Positions 33,224 through 38,434 of a stretch of DNA of 38,434 nucleotides are shown in pieces. The position numbers were made by a program, and so were the translations under genes. Numbering within the stretch: the stretch's first letter is position 1; the number at the start of each line of letters is the position of its first letter. Location of the stretch: positions 1-38,434 of the forward strand of contig JADEXV010000048.1 in assembly GCA_015206945.1 (NCBI GenBank), in the 5' to 3' direction. The notes beneath the pieces were generated by a model. It had not been told where the DNA came from. It made no database searches and worked only from the letters and a program-made list of their open reading frames with translations. The DNA comes from Nostocales cyanobacterium LEGE 12452 (lineage in GTDB: Bacteria > Cyanobacteriota > Cyanobacteriia > Cyanobacteriales > Nostocaceae).

Positions 33224-34225
33224 ATGAGCTTTGGTAGCCGATTTAAGGATAGCTTTTTCCTGACATCTTTAATGCTTATTGCCAGCAGTATAAGTGCTTG
33301 CAACAGTGGACAGGAATTGAAAAGTCAGGTGAGTATTGATGGTGCAGCAGTAGGTTTTTCTGTTTCTTTAGCAGTTGCAGAAGAATATGGTAAAGTGAAA
33401 CCTGAAGCAAAAGTTAGTGTTGCCTCAAGTGGTACTGGTGGCGGTTTCAGTAAATTTTGTAATGGCGATATTGATATAGCTGGTGCTTCCCGTACCATTA
33501 GAGATGAAGAAATTAAAAAATGTAAAAGTAAGAATATTGAATTTGTCGAGTTGCCTATAGCTTTAGACGGCATTGCCCTAATTGCTAATCGTCAAAATAA
33601 CTTTGCCAAATGTTTAACCATTAAAGAATTGGGTAAAATTTGGGGTGCTAAATCAGACGGCAAAATCTTGACATGGAATCAAGTTAATCCCAAATTTCCT
33701 AACCAAAAGCTAAGACTGTATGCTCCGGCTTCTGATACTGGAACATTTGATTATATGACTCAAGCTGTTACCGGCAAAGCCAAAAATGGCCGTACAGATT
33801 ATACTCCCAGTCACAATCAAAACTTACTTGTACAAGGAGTCTCAGGTGAAGCATCAGCTTTAGGTTATGTAGGCATATCTTACTATATTCAAAACCAAGA
33901 TAAACTCAATTTAGTTGCTGTAGAAAGTCCCACAGGGAAATGTGAGAAACCAGTTCCCATAGATAATGTAATCAAAAATCTCTACACACCATTGTCTCGT
34001 CCTCTGTTTATCTATGTTAGTAAAAAATCCTTAGATAGCAAGCCAGCAGTCAAAGAATTTGTAGATTTTTATCTAGAAAATTCTTGGAAGTGGGTAGATA
34101 GCGTTGGCTATGTAGCATTACCTGATGAAGCTTACGTCAAGACAAAACAAAAATTAGCTACTGGTGAAACTGGGACAAAATTCAAAAAAGCAAAACCAGG
34201 TGAACCAATCACCAACTTTATTTAA
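33224..34225 (+). CDS. pstS: Phosphate-binding lipoprotein PstS
   Basis: This 333-residue substrate-binding protein delivers phosphate to the PstCA permease. The signal peptide ends in ISAC, so it is probably a lipoprotein (Cys26). Phosphate-site segments are recognisable: IDGAAVGFSVSLA near the N-terminus, VASSGTGGGFSKFCNGDIDIAGASR, and SDTGTFDYMTQAVTG. The C-terminus has the late PstS pattern YLENSWKWVDSVGYVALPDEAY. It precedes pstC by 49 bases. Of the two binding-protein genes here, this is the true phosphate one. Confidence 0.93.
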   Translation: MSFGSRFKDSFFLTSLMLIASSISACNSGQELKSQVSIDGAAVGFSVSLAVAEEYGKVKPEAKVSVASSGTGGGFSKFCNGDIDIAGASRTIRDEEIKKCKSKNIEFVELPIALDGIALIANRQNNFAKCLTIKELGKIWGAKSDGKILTWNQVNPKFPNQKLRLYAPASDTGTFDYMTQAVTGKAKNGRTDYTPSHNQNLLVQGVSGEASALGYVGISYYIQNQDKLNLVAVESPTGKCEKPVPIDNVIKNLYTPLSRPLFIYVSKKSLDSKPAVKEFVDFYLENSWKWVDSVGYVALPDEAYVKTKQKLATGETGTKFKKAKPGEPITNFI

Positions 34226-34274
34226 ATAAAGACCAGTTTTTGTAGTATGAATTTGATAAAGGCTTAACTAATTT

Positions 34275-35216
34275 ATGCAAAATTCCAATTCTCAAGACGA
34301 TGCTTCTCTCCAGTTCAGACAGTCATTAGAGAAAAATGCATCTGAAGATATCTCAGAAAAGATTATTGCGGTAATTTTATTTAGTTGTGCTTTAGTTTCG
34401 GTTCTAACAACCTTTGGTATTGTCCTAATTATCTTTCAGGAGGCATTTGGTTTTTTCCAAGAAGTTTCCTTTGCCGAATTCTTTCTTGATACTAAATGGA
34501 CGCCTCTATTTGCAGAGAGACATTTTGGCGTTTGGCCCTTGATAGCTGGCACTTTCTTAACTACAGCTATTGCTATGGCGGTTGCTATTCCTTTGGGTTT
34601 ATCTTCTGCAATTTACTTGAGTGAATATGCTCAACCAAAAGTAGCAGCAATTTTACGTCCAGCAGTGGAACTTTTAGCAGGAATACCTACAGTAGTATAT
34701 GGTTATTTTGCACTGTTATTCCTCACACCATTGCTGCGGAATATTATTCCTCTAGAAATATTTAATGCCTTGAGCGCAGGGTTAATGATGGGGGTAATGA
34801 TTACTCCTACTGTTGGTTCTATTAGCTTAGATGCGATTCAAGCTGTTCCACGTTCTTTGCGGGAAGGAGCTTATGCTTTAGGTATCACTAAACTAGAAAG
34901 CATTTTTAGAATAGTTCTCCCAGCAGCACTTTCTGGAATTATCGCCTCAATTATTTTGGGTATTTCTCGTGCTGTGGGTGAAACGATGACTGTCCTTATC
35001 GCCGCAGGTCAACAGCCAAAACTGACACTTAACTTTGCGGAATCAGTAGAAACAATGACAGCTTACATGGCACAAATTTCTGGTGGAGATAGTCCGCGTG
35101 GTAGTCTCAATTTCCAGACTTTATATGCTGTGGGCGCTCTTTTATTTCTAATGACTCTAGTTTTAAATATTGTTAGTTACTGGATTGCTAATCGCTATAA
35201 AGAAAAGTACGAGTAA
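34275..35216 (+). CDS. pstC: Phosphate ABC transporter permease PstC
   Basis: This 313-residue integral membrane subunit has about six helices and pairs with PstA to form the phosphate channel. The permease loop that contacts PstB is seen as [38 protein letters not shown], and [17 protein letters not shown] follows as in PstC. The first helix is near residues 33-60. It is five bases before pstA on the same strand. Confidence 0.95.
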   Translation: MQNSNSQDDASLQFRQSLEKNASEDISEKIIAVILFSCALVSVLTTFGIVLIIFQEAFGFFQEVSFAEFFLDTKWTPLFAERHFGVWPLIAGTFLTTAIAMAVAIPLGLSSAIYLSEYAQPKVAAILRPAVELLAGIPTVVYGYFALLFLTPLLRNIIPLEIFNALSAGLMMGVMITPTVGSISLDAIQAVPRSLREGAYALGITKLESIFRIVLPAALSGIIASIILGISRAVGETMTVLIAAGQQPKLTLNFAESVETMTAYMAQISGGDSPRGSLNFQTLYAVGALLFLMTLVLNIVSYWIANRYKEKYE

Positions 35217-35221
35217 TAAGC

Positions 35222-36121
35222 ATGACGACAAGTTATCAACGAGATGATTCTTTGGATTCGGCGGCAGAATTTACTGAGAATGTTGAGAGTAGAGAGACAT
35301 TAGGAAAAGTATTTGAAATACTTTTTTTGTTAGGGTTGCTAATTGGTATATTTATTCTGGCTTTGCTACTTTTCGATATTTTTCGAGATGGATTAGCCAG
35401 ATTTTTAACACCCGGCTTTCTAACAGAAACTCCTTCTCGTTTTCCTGACCAAGGTGGCATCCGCCCGGCTATTGTCAGTAGTATTCTTTTAGGACTTATT
35501 GTGATTTTAGTCACTGTACCACTTGGTGTTGGAGCAGCTTTATATCTAGAAGAGTATGCACCTAAAGCTTGGTGGACAGTGATTATTGAGATTAATATCA
35601 GCAATCTGGCAGGTGTACCTTCTATTGTCTACGGATTGCTAGGTTTAGGAGTTTTCAACTATTTGCTTGGGTTCGGCCCCGCTTTAATTTCTGGCGCATT
35701 GACTTTATCTTTGTTGTCTTTACCAGTAATTATTGTGACAGCTAGAGAAGCAATTCGCGCCGTCCCAGATTCCCTGAGAAATGCTTCTTATGGATTAGGG
35801 GTCACTAAATGGCGAACTATCAGCAGTCACGTTTTACCTTATGCTGTTCCTGGTATTTTGACAGGGTTAATTATCTCTGTATCCCGTGCTATTGGTGATG
35901 CAGCGTCTCTAATTGTTGTAGGTGCTGTGGGTTTTCTCACCTTTAACCCTGGTTTGTTCCAGAGATTTATGGCATTACCCATTCAAATTTACAGTTACAT
36001 TACTCGTCCTGAACCAGGTTTTGCTAATGCAGCAGCAGCAACAATTATTGCGTTGTTAATCTTGATTTTAGCTTTAAATGGTGTAGCAATTTATATCCGT
36101 CAACGCTTTACAATACATTAG
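35222..36121 (+). CDS. pstA: Phosphate ABC transporter permease PstA
   Basis: This 299-residue integral membrane subunit is the partner of PstC. The permease contact loop is seen as AREAIRAVPDSLRNASYGLGVTKWRTISSHVLPYAVPGILTG, and the following SRAIGDAASLIVVGAV is typical of PstA. The segment INISNLAGVPSIVYGLLGL matches the conserved N.AGVPSIVYG motif. It begins 5 bases after pstC, so translation is probably coupled. Confidence 0.95.
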   Translation: MTTSYQRDDSLDSAAEFTENVESRETLGKVFEILFLLGLLIGIFILALLLFDIFRDGLARFLTPGFLTETPSRFPDQGGIRPAIVSSILLGLIVILVTVPLGVGAALYLEEYAPKAWWTVIIEINISNLAGVPSIVYGLLGLGVFNYLLGFGPALISGALTLSLLSLPVIIVTAREAIRAVPDSLRNASYGLGVTKWRTISSHVLPYAVPGILTGLIISVSRAIGDAASLIVVGAVGFLTFNPGLFQRFMALPIQIYSYITRPEPGFANAAAATIIALLILILALNGVAIYIRQRFTIH

Positions 36122-36172
36122 ATAATTAAATATCTAATTAAATATATTCACGGTTATTAGGAGATACGCAAA

Positions 36173-37000
36173 ATGACTTATAGCAACAGCAGAAGTAAGT
36201 TAGATGGTGCCACAATAGACCAGGAGAATAGTGTCTTCAATGTTGAAGGTGTAAAGGTCTACTATGGGGGACTTTTGGCACTTTTAGATGTCTACTTAAA
36301 GATTCCTGCAAAGCAAATTATTGCTTTTATTGGCCCTTCAGGATGTGGTAAAAGTACCTTACTGCGTTGCTTCAACCGGATGAATGATTTAATCCCTGGA
36401 GCTAAAGTAGAGGGTAGACTGAATTACCGCGATCGCAATATTTACGATCCTAAGATAAATGCTGTAAAATTACGCCGTCAAGTCGGAATGGTTTTTCAAA
36501 GACCGAATCCTTTCCCCAAGTCTATATACGAAAATATTTCCTTTGGGCCGCGTGCTAATGGTTATAAAGGTAATATTGATGAATTGGTGGAAGATTCCCT
36601 CAGACGCGCTGCTATCTGGGATGAAGTAAAGGACAAACTTAAAGAGAAGGGTACTGCATTATCTGGCGGACAACAGCAACGACTTTGCATAGCTCGTGCG
36701 ATCGCTATGAAGCCAGATGTATTATTAATGGATGAGCCATGTTCTGCTCTTGACCCAATTTCTAGCCGCCAAGTAGAAGAACTCTGCTTAGAACTCAAGC
36801 AGCAATACACCATCATCATGGTGACTCACAATATGCAGCAAGCTTCTAGAGTCGCAGATTACACGGCTTTCTTCAATACAGAAATTGATGAGCATGGTAA
36901 ACGTCGCGGAAAATTAGTTGAGTTTAATCCTACAGCCCAAATGTTCAGTTCTCCTCAAACTAAAGAAGCTGAGGATTATATCAGTGGACGGTTTGGTTAA
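36173..37000 (+). CDS. pstB: Phosphate ABC transporter ATPase PstB
   Basis: This 275-residue cytoplasmic ATPase powers phosphate import. Walker A is GPSGCGKST (about residues 54-62), the signature is [16 protein letters not shown], and Walker B is [13 protein letters not shown]. The H-loop is in MVTHNMQQA. The C-terminal [14 protein letters not shown] is a typical PstB ending. It closes the pstSCAB cluster; no phoU follows. Confidence 0.96.
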   Translation: MTYSNSRSKLDGATIDQENSVFNVEGVKVYYGGLLALLDVYLKIPAKQIIAFIGPSGCGKSTLLRCFNRMNDLIPGAKVEGRLNYRDRNIYDPKINAVKLRRQVGMVFQRPNPFPKSIYENISFGPRANGYKGNIDELVEDSLRRAAIWDEVKDKLKEKGTALSGGQQQRLCIARAIAMKPDVLLMDEPCSALDPISSRQVEELCLELKQQYTIIMVTHNMQQASRVADYTAFFNTEIDEHGKRRGKLVEFNPTAQMFSSPQTKEAEDYISGRFG

Positions 37001-37045
37001 AAACTCATTACAGTTTTAATTCTGGAAAATATGCTGAGGCTTAAT

Positions 37046-37080
37046 AGTACTAAATTGAAGTAATATTTCAGTTTAGTACT
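37046..37080. promoter_or_regulatory. Large inverted repeat between pstB and the small secreted protein gene
   Basis: AGTACTAAATTGAA (37046-37059) and TTCAGTTTAGTACT (37067-37080) are 14-base arms with one mismatch around a 7-base loop. There is no U-tract on either side, so it is not a standard terminator. It ends 13 bases before the next ATG and could be an operator or an RNA hairpin near the ribosome site. Confidence 0.55.
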
Positions 37081-37093
37081 TATACTGTGTATT

Positions 37094-37519
37094 ATGTTTA
37101 AGCCTCTACCATTTGCTTTAGTTGCAGCTACCGTTCTAGTTGCATCAATCAATAATCCCAGTGCTACTTTAGCTCGAACTTGTGCCTCTAAGTGTGGTTC
37201 ACATCCAATTCAGTTTACACCTGGGCAGCACATCCGGGTTGAAGTTATAAATAGTACACCCAACCTGATTAAAATCCAAAAACCCTCCGGGACTGATGCA
37301 ATATCGTTGAGTCCAGGGCAGAAATTAAATTTAGGACAAATAGAGGGTACTGAGCCAAATACATCTCTGATATTTTGGAGCGAAACAGGTTTATCACTAC
37401 AAGCAATTGTCTCTAAACTTAACTTTGGCACATTGCGGCTAGAACTTCGTCCGACTTGGCGTTCTCCTGGCGATCGCTCTTTGTATATTACGGATGATGG
37501 TAGGATAAACGTGTTTTAG
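37094..37519 (+). CDS. Small secreted hypothetical protein
   Basis: This 141-residue protein starts with a signal peptide (MFKPLPFALVAATVLVASINNPSATLA, probable cleavage near residue 27). The mature part begins with two cysteines (RTCASKCGSH), then a predicted beta-rich domain of about 100 residues (QHIRVEVINSTPNLIKIQKPSGTDAISLSPGQKLNLG...). It ends ITDDGRINVF. I do not recognise a named family, although similar exported beta-proteins are frequent in Nostocales. A large inverted repeat lies just upstream. The spacer of 93 bases from pstB leaves open whether it belongs to the pst transcript. Confidence 0.7.
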   Translation: MFKPLPFALVAATVLVASINNPSATLARTCASKCGSHPIQFTPGQHIRVEVINSTPNLIKIQKPSGTDAISLSPGQKLNLGQIEGTEPNTSLIFWSETGLSLQAIVSKLNFGTLRLELRPTWRSPGDRSLYITDDGRINVF

Positions 37520-37600
37520 ATAGCAAATAATGTTATTAGTTATGAGTTAAGAAACAACTTTCAATTCAACACTCATAACTGAAAACTCCTAACTTTTATT
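37520..37600. repeat. Inverted short repeat before recJ
   Basis: AGTTATGAGTT (about 37537-37547) and ACTCATAACT (about 37569-37578) form inverted arms around a 20-25 base AT-rich loop. This is a common form of spacer filler in Nostoc, and may also act as a terminator. Confidence 0.45.
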
Positions 37601-38434
37601 GTGCTAGACCGACCTGTATCTGAACTCTCAAAGCCTCGCCGACGCTTACCCGATCAGCGCTGGCAAATTTATCCGCAAAAACCAGAATTAGCCCAAAATC
37701 TGGCGGTTTTGACAAATCTTTCACCTATTGTCAGCCAGTTGTTGATTAATCGAGGCATGGAAACACCAGAACAGGTACAAGCATTTTTAGATCCAGAGTC
37801 TTTAATTTTGCCTTCGCCGTTAGAAGATTTCCCAGATTTGGCGATTAGTTTGGAGTTATTGGAAAATGCGATCGCTTCTCAAACAAAAATTGCGATTTGC
37901 GGTGATTACGATGCTGATGGGATGACCAGCACTGCTCTACTTTTGCGTAGTCTCCGCACTTTAGGCGCACAAGTCGATTATGCTATCCCCAGCCGGATGC
38001 ATGAAGGTTACGGTATTAATAAACGCATAATTGAAGAATTTCACAGCGAAGGTGTGGGATTAATTCTGACTGTAGATAATGGTATCTCTGCGTTTGAACC
38101 AGTTGCGAGAGCTAGAGAACTTGGTCTTGCAGTGATTATCACCGATCATCATGATATCCCCCAAAAATTACCGCCAGCTAACGCTATCCTCAACCCCAAA
38201 CTAATAGCTGAATCCTCGCCTTATCGGGGTGTTGCTGGTGTTGGTGTTGCTTACATTTTGGCAGTGTCTCTAGCACAACAGCTAGGGCAGACTAAGGGCT
38301 TGATCCAGCCGATGCTAGCACTATTTACACTGGGAACGATCGCAGATTTAGCTCCCTTAACTGGCGTGAATCGCCGTTGGGTAAAACGTGGTTTACAGCA
38401 TTTACCCAAATCCAACTTAGCTGGAGTACAGGCG
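37601..38434 (+). CDS. recJ: Single-stranded-DNA exonuclease RecJ, 5' part only
   Basis: The first 278 codons of recJ are present and the window ends inside the gene. RecJ degrades single-stranded DNA 5' to 3' in recombination and mismatch repair. The DHH-superfamily motifs are clear: ICGDYDADGMTSTALL (motif I), LILTVDNGISA, and VIITDHHDIP (the DHH motif), then ANAILNPKL and the GTIADLAPL segment. The start is taken as GTG at 37601 (LDRPVSELSKPRRRLPDQRW), because no ATG lies nearby and the N-terminal PDQRWQIYP is typical. The frame is open and intact to the window end. Confidence 0.92.
   Translation, partial: MLDRPVSELSKPRRRLPDQRWQIYPQKPELAQNLAVLTNLSPIVSQLLINRGMETPEQVQAFLDPESLILPSPLEDFPDLAISLELLENAIASQTKIAICGDYDADGMTSTALLLRSLRTLGAQVDYAIPSRMHEGYGINKRIIEEFHSEGVGLILTVDNGISAFEPVARARELGLAVIITDHHDIPQKLPPANAILNPKLIAESSPYRGVAGVGVAYILAVSLAQQLGQTKGLIQPMLALFTLGTIADLAPLTGVNRRWVKRGLQHLPKSNLAGVQA

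Noticed and set aside
1..38434. tRNA, rRNA, riboswitch or phage attachment sites
   Set aside because: Looked for T-loop and anticodon-arm patterns and known conserved RNA cores by eye; none was convincing. A covariance-model search would be decisive.

Overview
The window looks like chromosome of a filamentous, probably heterocyst-forming cyanobacterium of the Nostoc/Anabaena type. The octamer GCGATCGC (HIP1) recurs in genes and spacers. Intergenic DNA is full of short tandem heptamers and 9-mers and of dispersed palindromes typical of Nostocales. The gene set includes a carboxysomal-type beta carbonic anhydrase (CcaA) and a PatD-like heterocyst frequency protein. No rRNA, tRNA or CRISPR array was recognised.

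Layout. 1-4.2 kb: TPR lipoprotein, RNase D-type exonuclease, BON-domain lipoprotein, a MITE-like element with small hairpins, and ccaA. 4.9-9.7 kb: smc, whose reading frame has absorbed intergenic-type repeats, then a PRC-barrel protein. 10-13.4 kb: an unknown small protein, an emfourin-like inhibitor next to a protealysin-like M4 protease, and a methyltransferase. 13.6-17.8 kb: a NodZ/fucosyltransferase-like protein, the (p)ppGpp synthetase/hydrolase and, divergently, patD. 18-21.8 kb: a TetR repressor divergent from a DHA2 drug exporter with a 19-nt palindrome between them, a 34-residue membrane peptide with its own terminator, and cysH.

21.9-31.6 kb is the accessory region. A minus-strand three-gene cluster encodes a large SF1 helicase with a C-terminal nuclease domain, a multidomain trypsin-like protease with a probable effector-associated (death-like) domain, and a 366-residue protein of unknown family. 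This combination resembles a conflict or antiphage system and is the best candidate for something undescribed. The helicase seems to have lost an internal segment just before its Walker B motif. It is followed by an sbcD-type nuclease, a frameshifted nuclease pseudogene, a hicBA toxin-antitoxin pair and a small decayed copy of part of sbcD.

31.9-38.4 kb: a sulfate-type substrate-binding lipoprotein leads the phosphate transporter genes pstS-pstC-pstA-pstB, followed by a small secreted protein and the 5' part of recJ, cut by the window end.

All family names rest on motifs read by eye; no database search was run.
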